From Chloroflexota bacterium (GTDB lineage: Bacteria; Chloroflexota; Limnocylindria; Limnocylindrales; Limnocylindraceae): a stretch of DNA of 5,170 nucleotides. The notes under the pieces were generated by a model that saw nothing but the letters and a program-made list of their open reading frames with translations, was not told the origin of the DNA and searched no databases. Each line of letters begins with the position of its first letter. Position 1 is the stretch's first letter. The position numbers and the translations under genes were made by a program. Shown one piece after another: positions 1 to 5,170 of this stretch. Where the stretch lies: assembly GCA_009692905.1 (NCBI GenBank), contig SHYI01000071.1, forward strand, positions 1 to 5,170, given 5' to 3'.

Positions 1-86
1 ATGATGACGTCCGTCGATACGGGAGCGGCCAGGAGCTGCAACTCCTGCAGCCGTGCAATCAGTTCGCGCAGTGGACGATGGCTCAT
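1..86 (-). CDS. murE: N-terminal fragment of a probable Mur ligase (MurE, UDP-MurNAc-tripeptide synthetase), cut by window edge
   Basis: Only the first 28 codons are visible; the frame is open to the left edge. The peptide begins MSHRPLRELIARLQ and ends in APVSTDVI. The spacing of the start resembles MurE N-termini, for example E. coli MurE with its M-x-x-R-x-L-R-[DE]-L-[LI] opening, where a short leucine-rich helix precedes a beta strand and then a Gly...Asp-Ser-Arg motif. That diagnostic DSR motif would lie just outside the window. The ATG overlaps the femX stop by one base (TGATG) and has a strong GAGGGGG ribosome binding site six bases upstream, so a real gene start is well supported. MurE adds L-Lys, Orn or meso-DAP to UDP-MurNAc-L-Ala-D-Glu in the cytoplasm, which fits the murJ and femX neighbours. 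The MurE identity is inferred from a short stretch plus context. Another cell-wall gene, such as a different Mur ligase, is possible. Confidence 0.55.
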   Translation of the reverse strand, partial: MSHRPLRELIARLQELQLLAAPVSTDVI

Positions 87-1165
87 CAGCGACCCCCTCG
101 CACTCGCCCGAGCAGTGAACGCAGGCGGAGCGCACGCGGGCGGAGCACGGCGCGGTGCGCACCCGCCATCGGCGTCCAGACTGCTCCGAACGACGCCTTG
201 TGGGCGTAGAGGCCATGCATTGCGTCGCCCTCAACCGGAACATCCCGATGTCCAGCAACATCCACGCCGCCGAGATCGGTGATACGGCGCTCCCCCGCAG
301 CAATCTTGATCGCCGTCCAACGCAGCAGGGCAAGCGCGCCAGGGGTCTCCCTCCGCGCGATGGGATCGTCACCCGATGCGTCGGTGGTGATGCGTTCACC
401 ATGTCGCAAGATCACGATGAAGGCGACGAGTGCGCCAGCGGTGCCGCGGACGGTGAGGAGCTCAGCGCGTTCCGTTGCAACGAGTTGATCCCACCAGCGG
501 ATCATCGATGCCGATGAGCCGAGCGCGAACGATTTGCGCTGCGCCGTGGCCTCGAGTAAAAGCTGCACTTGGTCCCAGAGTGCCGTGCGCTCAGGAGCAG
601 GAGTGAGGTGCGTGATCCGTTCGGCAACGAACCCTGCACGCTCGGCGAGCGTGATGCGCTGGCGAGTGCTCTTGGTGATCCCCTCAAAGAGGTCAGCCTC
701 CGATGTTCCGGTCGCGCTGGCGCGCAGCACCATAGTGTGTTGGCTAGGAAAGATCTCGTCGGTTTTTTGGAGTCCAGCGTTACGGAACGCAGACTCGGTC
801 GCCTCGCCAGCCGGCAGCCACGGATCCGCATCTAGTGCGACGAGGCCGTACTCCGCTCCAAGCCAGGTGGCGACGCGCTGAATGCGCTCTGCAACAGCCA
901 CCGCCTGAGCGACCGTGGCGCCCCACGGAGCGAGTGGCCCACGCGGCGCATGCCCTTTGGGGAGGCCGAAGAGTGGAGCGCGATTCAAGAGGATGCCGAT
1001 TGGGGCGTCATCAGCCTCTAGCGCGATCGCTTCGCGCCCGAGGCTGGCTCGATAGGTGAGCCAGGCACTCCCCTGGTGTACGTCACCGCCAGGCGCATCG
1101 ACGGCGCGCGCATCCCACGCGCGTTGTGCCTCAAGAGAGCCCAGATCAACGCGGCGGATCGTCAT
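86..1165 (-). CDS. femX: FemX/FemAB-family lipid II aminoacyltransferase (peptidoglycan bridge formation)
   Basis: This is a complete 359-residue protein of the FemABX family. These enzymes use aminoacyl-tRNA to attach an amino acid to the side-chain amine of residue 3 of lipid II or its UDP precursor, at the cytoplasmic face. Recognisable landmarks are GDVHQGSAWLTYRASLG (residues 27-43, family N-terminal motif), RGPLAPWG (75-82), LDADPWLP (111-118), the strand SQHTMVLRA (141-149), ITKSTRQRITLAERAGF (163-179, the family's K-x-x-R-x-x-I-x-x-A-x-x-x-G signature), DLGGVD (297-302) and the C-terminal HGLYAHKASFGA (317-328, the family's G-L-Y-x-x-K-x-x-F-G block). These positions match two tandem GNAT-like folds. 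The length is close to short FemX proteins and leaves no room for the long coiled-coil arm of staphylococcal FemA. The start overlaps the murJ stop (ATGA) and has GAGGTG five bases upstream. The family call is firm. The amino acid transferred cannot be read from the sequence, and the symbol is by family resemblance. Confidence 0.88.
   Translation of the reverse strand: MTIRRVDLGSLEAQRAWDARAVDAPGGDVHQGSAWLTYRASLGREAIALEADDAPIGILLNRAPLFGLPKGHAPRGPLAPWGATVAQAVAVAERIQRVATWLGAEYGLVALDADPWLPAGEATESAFRNAGLQKTDEIFPSQHTMVLRASATGTSEADLFEGITKSTRQRITLAERAGFVAERITHLTPAPERTALWDQVQLLLEATAQRKSFALGSSASMIRWWDQLVATERAELLTVRGTAGALVAFIVILRHGERITTDASGDDPIARRETPGALALLRWTAIKIAAGERRITDLGGVDVAGHRDVPVEGDAMHGLYAHKASFGAVWTPMAGAHRAVLRPRALRLRSLLGRVRGGR
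93..99 (-). promoter_or_regulatory. Ribosome binding site of the putative murE
   Basis: On the minus strand GAGGGGG lies six bases before the ATG at 86, within the last codons of femX. It is the main evidence, with the TGATG overlap, that a fifth gene starts here although only 28 codons are visible. Confidence 0.7.
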
Positions 1166-2772
1166 GCGCTCACCTCGGCGCGCAGGAGAAGCGCGCGAAG
1201 CCCTTTTGGCGCGAGTGGTGCGATGCGGCGGAACAACGGGAGCGCCTCTCGTCGGCGCGCCAGAATCGTGAGGGCAACATAGGCGGCAAGTCCAACGACG
1301 GTGCCGAGTGTCGCAACCGCCGCACCCGGCACTACCCCCGAAAGGCGTGCCCCCTCAAGGAGTGGCGACGTGATCGCGGTGGCAAGCCCCGCCGAAACGA
1401 GTGCTGCAATGACGGCAAAGAGAGCGATGCCGACAACCGTGGCCGCGTTGAGGATCTGCCTGTGCGCAACCAGCAGGGCAAGCAGGACGACCGCCTCAAT
1501 CCAGGTGCCGAGAGGGAGTGACGTCGCAATGCCGGTCACTCCCACGAGCGGGACCCAGAGGGTCGCCAGGGCGAAGATCACGATATTCCCACCAAGCTCC
1601 GCGAGAGTGGGGCGCACCGTATCGCGCAAACCGTAGAAGAGGCGCACCGCGACCGAGATCACGCCGTGCGCGACGAGGCCAATAAGGAGCAGCCGGAGTA
1701 GATCTGCGGTCGCGACCGCAGAGGCGTTATCGATGTTCCCGCCAACAACGAGCCGCACTGCGTCATACGAGAAGAGTGCGCCAAGCGTTGCGATTGGCGC
1801 CATCATCCAAATCACGGCCCCGATGCTTGCAACGGCCAACGTGCGTACGACCGCAAAATTTCCGCGTGCCGCCTGGGCCGCCACCTTCGGAAGAATCGCA
1901 ATGCCAATCGAAGAGGTGACCAGGGCGAGTGGCACCTGCAAGAGGGTGAAGGCGTACGACCAAATCGTGATCGCACCCGGCCCAGTGGTTCCGGCGAGCA
2001 GAATGAGATACGCGAGCAGCAGCTGGACCAGCACAACCGAGCCGACACGTGGCAGGAGCGAGCGAAGCGCATCCCGCAGCAGTGGATCACGGAAGTTCGG
2101 CCGTGCCGGACGCAGGTCGCTTCGCATCAGCACGACGCCAGTTATGACCAGTACGGCAATCGCACCAGCAGCCGTACCAATGGCTGGGCCATAGCCCCCA
2201 GCGGCGCGGCCGCCGATCAGCGCGCCGGCGATCGTTCCAGCGCTGTACACCAAGCCGGTAATGGCAGTGACGCCAAACTGCGATCGCGCTGCGGCGGCAC
2301 TGGTGCAGATGGCGGAGAGTGCCAGCGCAATCGTGGCCACCAGCAGGATGACGCTGAGGTCTGCCGCCTCGCGCTGCTGGGCGCTCGGTAATCCACCCAC
2401 CAAGAGGCCGCTGAGTGCGCTTGCACCAATGATGACGACCAGCGAGAAGAGGCCGAGGAGGAGGAGCATGGTGACGAACACTGAGCCCACGAGCCGCTGC
2501 GCTCGCCGTCGTTCGCCGCGCTCGAGAAGGGTGCTCAACTGCGGCACGAGGACGGTTGCAATGGAACCTGCGGCAACCAGCGCGAACACGATATCGGGGA
2601 TGCGGAATGCGGCGAGGAATGGGTCGAGCGTTCCGGTCGCCCCAAAGACCGCAATGAGGACAGTGATGCGCGCCCACCCGGCGATGCGTGAGGCCAGTGC
2701 ACCAGCGGCCAAAATGGAGCTGCTACGCGCAGTGCTTGAACGAGCAACTGGCACCGCTCGACGCGGCTTCAT
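1162..2772 (-). CDS. murJ: Lipid II flippase MurJ (MviN family, MOP exporter superfamily)
   Basis: This is a complete 536-residue, very hydrophobic integral membrane protein. By eye it has about 14 transmembrane segments, starting near residues 17, 61, 96, 138, 165, 195, 240, 265, 310, 355, 390, 413, 441 and 478, with basic N- and C-terminal tails. MurJ moves lipid-linked peptidoglycan precursor from the inner to the outer leaflet of the cytoplasmic membrane. Family motifs are SRIAGWAR (28-35), FGATGTLDPFLAAFRIPD (43-60), AAGSIATVLVPQL (67-79), ILPKVA (293-298) and RLFYGLRDTVRPTL (377-390). The arginines and acid matching E. coli R18, R24 and D39 are present as R29, R35 and D50. Positions matching E. 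coli R52 and R270 are F63 and T276. The only plausible start is the ATG overlapping the recombinase stop (ATGA), because the next Met is at residue 102; an AGGGG lies seven bases upstream. Adjacent femX and putative murE support a lipid II role rather than another MOP exporter. Confidence 0.92.
   Translation of the reverse strand: MKPRRAVPVARSSTARSSSILAAGALASRIAGWARITVLIAVFGATGTLDPFLAAFRIPDIVFALVAAGSIATVLVPQLSTLLERGERRRAQRLVGSVFVTMLLLLGLFSLVVIIGASALSGLLVGGLPSAQQREAADLSVILLVATIALALSAICTSAAAARSQFGVTAITGLVYSAGTIAGALIGGRAAGGYGPAIGTAAGAIAVLVITGVVLMRSDLRPARPNFRDPLLRDALRSLLPRVGSVVLVQLLLAYLILLAGTTGPGAITIWSYAFTLLQVPLALVTSSIGIAILPKVAAQAARGNFAVVRTLAVASIGAVIWMMAPIATLGALFSYDAVRLVVGGNIDNASAVATADLLRLLLIGLVAHGVISVAVRLFYGLRDTVRPTLAELGGNIVIFALATLWVPLVGVTGIATSLPLGTWIEAVVLLALLVAHRQILNAATVVGIALFAVIAALVSAGLATAITSPLLEGARLSGVVPGAAVATLGTVVGLAAYVALTILARRREALPLFRRIAPLAPKGLRALLLRAEVSA
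1171..1176 (-). promoter_or_regulatory. Ribosome binding site of femX
   Basis: On the minus strand GAGGTG lies five bases before the ATG at 1165, inside the last codons of murJ. It is a near-consensus match to the 16S rRNA anti-Shine-Dalgarno and fixes the start at the ATGA overlap. Confidence 0.7.
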
Positions 2773-3731
2773 GGCTTAGCCCCTGCACGTCGTGCGCGCG
2801 GGTGCGCCGACTTGTATAGCCCGCGTAGGCGCGTCGTTGAAACATGGGTGTAGACCTGTGTCGTTCCGAGGCTCTCGTGTCCGAGCAGCTCTTGCACGAC
2901 GCGCAGGTCCGCGCCGCCATCAAGGAGGTGTGTGGCAAACGAGTGGCGCAACGTATGGGGGTGAAAGGCCTCCGGTAGACCGGCGGCACGTGCGATGTCG
3001 TCAAGTCGCGCGCGCGCGCCACGCTCTCCGAGCGATCCACCGCTGCGATTCAAGAAGAGTGCCGCACCTGGAGTGGTGGCGAGCGCAGCAAGCACAGGGC
3101 GGCCATCTGAGAGATACGCTTCGAGGGCACGACGACACGGTGCGCCGAAGAGCCCAACACGCTGCTTGTCACCCTTCCCCGTCACCTTCACCTCACCGCG
3201 TCCAAGCTGCAGGTCGGCGAGCTTGATTGCCACAACTTCGGCAATGCGTAGGCCGGCTCCATAGAGCAGTTCAATCAGCGCCGTATCGCGCAGGGCCAGC
3301 GCAGCTGAGGTGCCGATCGCGGCCTGCGCGATGAGCTGCTCCACCTGCGCTTGCGACAAGACATCGGGGAGCCGCTTCTCACGCTTCGGTCGGGCGAGCG
3401 CATGCAGTGGATCCTTCGCCACACTCCCCTGCCGCACCCAGAATCGGTAGAAGGTGCCGAGAGCGGCAAGCCGTTGCTGCACGGTGGAGCGCTCGCCATC
3501 CTCACTAAGAAGGGCGATATAGCGGCGCAGGTCCGCCCGGCTTGGCGTGCGCCAATCGATCCCCTCGGCGTCGTACCAGGCAACAAGGCGCTCCACCGCG
3601 GTGCGGTACGAACGCTCGGTTGCGGCAGAGAGTGCCCGCGCGCGCAGGTGCATGATGAACGGAGCAATTCGCGGGTCAGTCGCAGCAGAAGAGAGCTGCG
3701 CCACGGGAGCCGATTCGCGGCCCCGACTCAT
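2769..3731 (-). CDS. xerC: Xer-type tyrosine recombinase (XerC/XerD family)
   Basis: This is a complete 320-residue tyrosine site-specific recombinase. The N-terminal SAM-like core-binding domain spans roughly residues 21-110 (TERSYRTAVERLVAWY, 38-53). The catalytic domain spans about 122-312 and holds the full set of active-site residues: R162 in GAGLRIAEV, K186 in TGKGDK, H259 and R262 in HPHTLRHSFATHLL, H285 in LLGHESLGTTQ and nucleophile Y294 in QVYTHVS. Length and motif spacing match housekeeping XerC/XerD (about 300 residues), which resolve chromosome dimers at dif near the replication terminus, usually with FtsK. The first 20 residues are an unconserved leader. The ATG overlaps the topA stop (TAATG) and has AGGTGGG nine bases upstream. 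A xer gene next to topA is known from Firmicutes and related groups, so this is unlikely to be a phage or element integrase, and no attachment site or cargo was seen. XerC versus XerD cannot be decided here, so the symbol is provisional. Confidence 0.93.
   Translation of the reverse strand: MSRGRESAPVAQLSSAATDPRIAPFIMHLRARALSAATERSYRTAVERLVAWYDAEGIDWRTPSRADLRRYIALLSEDGERSTVQQRLAALGTFYRFWVRQGSVAKDPLHALARPKREKRLPDVLSQAQVEQLIAQAAIGTSAALALRDTALIELLYGAGLRIAEVVAIKLADLQLGRGEVKVTGKGDKQRVGLFGAPCRRALEAYLSDGRPVLAALATTPGAALFLNRSGGSLGERGARARLDDIARAAGLPEAFHPHTLRHSFATHLLDGGADLRVVQELLGHESLGTTQVYTHVSTTRLRGLYKSAHPRARRAGAKP
2780..2784 (-). promoter_or_regulatory. Ribosome binding site of murJ
   Basis: On the minus strand AGGGG lies seven bases before the ATG at 2772, within the final codons of the recombinase gene. 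It fits the four-base ATGA overlap and translational coupling. Confidence 0.6.
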
Positions 3732-5170
3732 TAGGCCGTTCCCACCTGTTCAGCCGGCGCCTCTGCGCCCGGCTCAACGGCGACGGGCTCCGCCGCGGGA
3801 TCCTTGCTCTTCGCCTTCGCCTTGGCCTTCGGCTTCGCCTTACCCTTCGCCTTCGCCTTGGGCTTTGCCTTGCTCTTTGATGCAGCCTTCGCGCCACTCT
3901 CGGCTGAGGCTGCTGCGCCGCGTCGTGGGCGCTTCGGCACCCAGGCGAGCGGATCAGGCTCACCGCCCGCAATCACCGATCCAACGGCAACCACCTCTGG
4001 CAGCGTCACGCGCGCGCCACACTTCGTGCAGATGCCGCCCTCATCGTCTTTACCGATCACGGCGCCACACTCGGCATGTGTCGCACCCGACGGACGCGGT
4101 CGAATCGTCTTGCAGTCGGGGTAGCGGTTACACGAATAGAAGTAGGTGCCCCGCTTGTTGTTCTTCTTCGGGCCAAGCTTTCCGCCGTGCTCGGTGCCAC
4201 AGACCGGGCAGAGCGCGTCAAACTCCAGCTTGAACTCTGCAGGAACCTCGGCCTTCGGAATGTATTTGCACTCTGGATACCGATCGCAGCCGAGGAACCA
4301 GCCGAAGCGGCTCCGTCGCTGCGCCATCTTTCCACCGTGTTCAGCGCCGCACATTGGACACGGGAGACCCGCACCCTCAAGGGTCGGCGTGTCGCCGGAT
4401 GGCGTGTCGTCGCCAATGACCTTGGAGAGCGACTTGCGCTCGGCATGCTCTGGGTAGAGGGTGCAGGCGAGATACCAACCGAATCGCCCGAGGCGCTCCT
4501 CCATCGGATGCCCCTCTGAGCACTTCTCTTCGCTGGCGCGGTTACGGAACTCTCCAGCACCGATTGACTGCGCCTTCTCAAGAACGAGTGGGTCGAAGGT
4601 GCTCCAGAACTTCTGCAAGACATCGCGCCAATTCGCGCGCCCCGCTGCCACAGCATCAAGCTCCTCCTCCATGCCGGCGGTGAAGCCGAGGTCAACGAAG
4701 GCGGTGAAGTGCGTCGTGAGTAGGTCGCATACCGTTTCGCCGAGGCGCGTGGCGCGAAGGCGATTATCCTTGTCGCGGTCGACGTATTCGCGCTCTTGAA
4801 TGCGCTCGATGATGGCGGCGTAGGTAGATGGTCGGCCGATGCCGTACTTCTCGAGCTCCTTCACGAGCGTCGGCTCAGTAAAGCGTGGCTCGGACTTTGT
4901 GGCATGTGCCACACCCTCGACGGTTGCAACGCTCCCCTTCGAACCCTCCGGCAGATCGGGGACCTTCGCCTCAGCATCTTCGTCTTCGTCATCGCGACCC
5001 TCGAGATAGACCGCGGTGAAGCCTGGCTCGAGTGTTCGCGTCGCAACAGTCTTCAGGCGATCGCTCCCCGCACTCCAAATCAACGTCGTCGAGGCGGAGA
5101 GCTTGTCGGGCATCTGCGACGCAATCGTGCGGCGCCAGATCAGCGTGTAGACCTTCAGTTCGCGTTCGTC
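3731..5170 (-). CDS. topA: DNA topoisomerase I (type IA), C-terminal part, 5' end outside window
   Basis: The frame is open to the right edge and gives 479 residues before TAA; roughly 400 N-terminal residues, including the Toprim domain and catalytic Tyr, are missing. TopA relaxes negative supercoils by a transient 5'-phosphotyrosine single-strand break. The visible part starts DERELKVYTLIWRRTIASQM, the type IA core motif. Numbering from the Met at 5113, it continues with RFTEPTLVKELEKYGIGRPS (77-96) and FTAGMEEELDAV (144-155). A degenerate zinc ribbon (C198, H202, C217, H223) follows, then two CxxC...Cx5C ribbons (C252/C255/C276/C282 and C302/C305/C328/C334) and a short H/C-rich unit (H346, C349, C362, C365). 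The end is a basic Lys-X repeat (413-437) and an acidic Ala/Glu/Pro tail. The Met at 5113 lies inside a conserved motif and is not the start. The stop overlaps the recombinase ATG. Zinc ribbons bind single-stranded DNA in other TopA proteins; the basic tail probably adds nonspecific DNA binding. Confidence 0.95.
   Translation of the reverse strand, partial: DERELKVYTLIWRRTIASQMPDKLSASTTLIWSAGSDRLKTVATRTLEPGFTAVYLEGRDDEDEDAEAKVPDLPEGSKGSVATVEGVAHATKSEPRFTEPTLVKELEKYGIGRPSTYAAIIERIQEREYVDRDKDNRLRATRLGETVCDLLTTHFTAFVDLGFTAGMEEELDAVAAGRANWRDVLQKFWSTFDPLVLEKAQSIGAGEFRNRASEEKCSEGHPMEERLGRFGWYLACTLYPEHAERKSLSKVIGDDTPSGDTPTLEGAGLPCPMCGAEHGGKMAQRRSRFGWFLGCDRYPECKYIPKAEVPAEFKLEFDALCPVCGTEHGGKLGPKKNNKRGTYFYSCNRYPDCKTIRPRPSGATHAECGAVIGKDDEGGICTKCGARVTLPEVVAVGSVIAGGEPDPLAWVPKRPRRGAAASAESGAKAASKSKAKPKAKAKGKAKPKAKAKAKSKDPAAEPVAVEPGAEAPAEQVGTA
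3741..3747 (-). promoter_or_regulatory. Ribosome binding site of the Xer recombinase gene
   Basis: On the minus strand AGGTGGG lies nine bases before the ATG at 3731, inside the last codons of topA. It supports the TAATG-coupled start over any downstream Met. Confidence 0.65.
3803..3877 (-). repeat. Lys-X dipeptide (6-base) tandem repeat in the topA tail
   Basis: Twenty-five codons encode a strict alternation in which every second residue is lysine: 13 Lys, all AAG, separated by Ala, Ser, Pro or Gly. On the plus strand it reads as CTT every six bases, mostly CTTCGC units. Within it a ten-residue unit beginning KAKPKAKAK occurs twice in tandem (a 30-base period), showing growth by duplication. 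The synonymous codons of the intervening Ala and Pro residues differ between copies, so the array is not freshly expanded. Lysine-rich alternating tails are known from actinobacterial TopA, where they raise processivity. A similar role here is inferred. Confidence 0.85.
4019..4522 (-). other. Zinc-ribbon array of topoisomerase I
   Basis: Four consecutive Cys/His units are encoded here. The first (4445-4522) reads CSEGHPMEERLGRFGWYLAC and then LYPEH: it keeps the GRFGW and YP framework but has His in place of the last Cys and no second Cys. The second (4268-4360) and third (4112-4210) are canonical, with CPMCG/CPVCG followed by CDRYPEC/CNRYPDC. The fourth (4019-4078) is a compact HxxC-x12-CxxC unit. 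The second and third share an unusual xEHGGK segment right after the CxxCG, which suggests they arose by duplication. Metal binding is inferred from the residue pattern; for the first unit it is uncertain. Confidence 0.8.

Noticed and set aside
534..881. 115-codon plus-strand open frame antisense to femX
   Set aside because: It has no family resemblance, and the opposite strand carries clear FemABX motifs through the same bases.
2087..2677. 196-codon minus-strand open frame inside murJ
   Set aside because: It is an out-of-frame His/Arg/Trp-rich shadow of murJ, whose own frame is intact throughout, so there is no sign of a frameshift.
2261..2779. 172-codon plus-strand open frame antisense to murJ
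   Set aside because: It has the Ala/Arg/Thr-rich composition typical of the reverse complement of a hydrophobic membrane protein gene, with no domain signal.
2769..3731. Recombinase considered as the integrase of a mobile element
   Set aside because: Its size, coupling to topA and murJ and compact Xer motif spacing fit a housekeeping gene. No direct repeats, tRNA gene, attachment site or cargo was seen.
3803..3877. Repeats considered as a CRISPR or intergenic satellite
   Set aside because: The period is only six bases, there are no spacers, and the tract stays in frame within a conserved gene.
3804..4124. Plus-strand open frame starting with a Phe/Ala-rich, membrane-like segment
   Set aside because: The apparent hydrophobic helix is the reverse complement of the Lys-Ala tail repeat of TopA (AAG/GCG read as CTT/CGC), not a gene.
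3547..4233. 228-codon plus-strand open frame antisense to xer and topA
   Set aside because: It is Arg/Pro/Ser-rich low-complexity sequence with no recognisable motif, lies opposite two well-supported genes and spans their junction. Long antisense frames are expected in GC-rich DNA.
5111..5113. ATG as the topA start
   Set aside because: The same frame continues upstream to the window edge and encodes the conserved LIWRRTIASQM core, so this Met is internal.

Overview
The window is a GC-rich (about 60 % by eye) bacterial chromosomal segment. It is filled end to end by five genes on the minus strand and has no intergenic DNA. In transcription order (right to left) they are: topA (3' two thirds, cut by the right edge), a Xer tyrosine recombinase, murJ (MviN family lipid II flippase), a FemX/FemAB-type aminoacyltransferase, and the first 28 codons of a gene that is probably murE (cut by the left edge).

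Every junction overlaps: TAATG (topA/xer), ATGA (xer/murJ), ATGA (murJ/femX) and TGATG (femX/murE). A Shine-Dalgarno-like purine run sits 5-9 bases before each of the four visible starts. This is a single, translationally coupled operon.

The genes link two themes. TopA relaxes negative supercoils and Xer resolves chromosome dimers, so both serve chromosome maintenance. MurJ, FemX and the putative MurE act in peptidoglycan precursor synthesis: MurE adds the third stem-peptide residue, FemX-type enzymes attach the first bridge residue to it, and MurJ flips the finished lipid II. Taken together they predict a wall with an interpeptide bridge on a diamino acid.

The taxon cannot be fixed from the sequence. 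The topA-xer adjacency, a FemX gene and the non-proteobacterial MurJ motifs fit a high-GC Chloroflexota-like lineage; Actinomycetota-like or other high-GC lineages remain possible. I found no mobile element, CRISPR array, RNA gene, terminator or novel system. The most distinctive features are the C-terminal end of TopA (zinc-ribbon array plus a strictly alternating Lys-X tail) and the dense coupling of segregation and wall genes.
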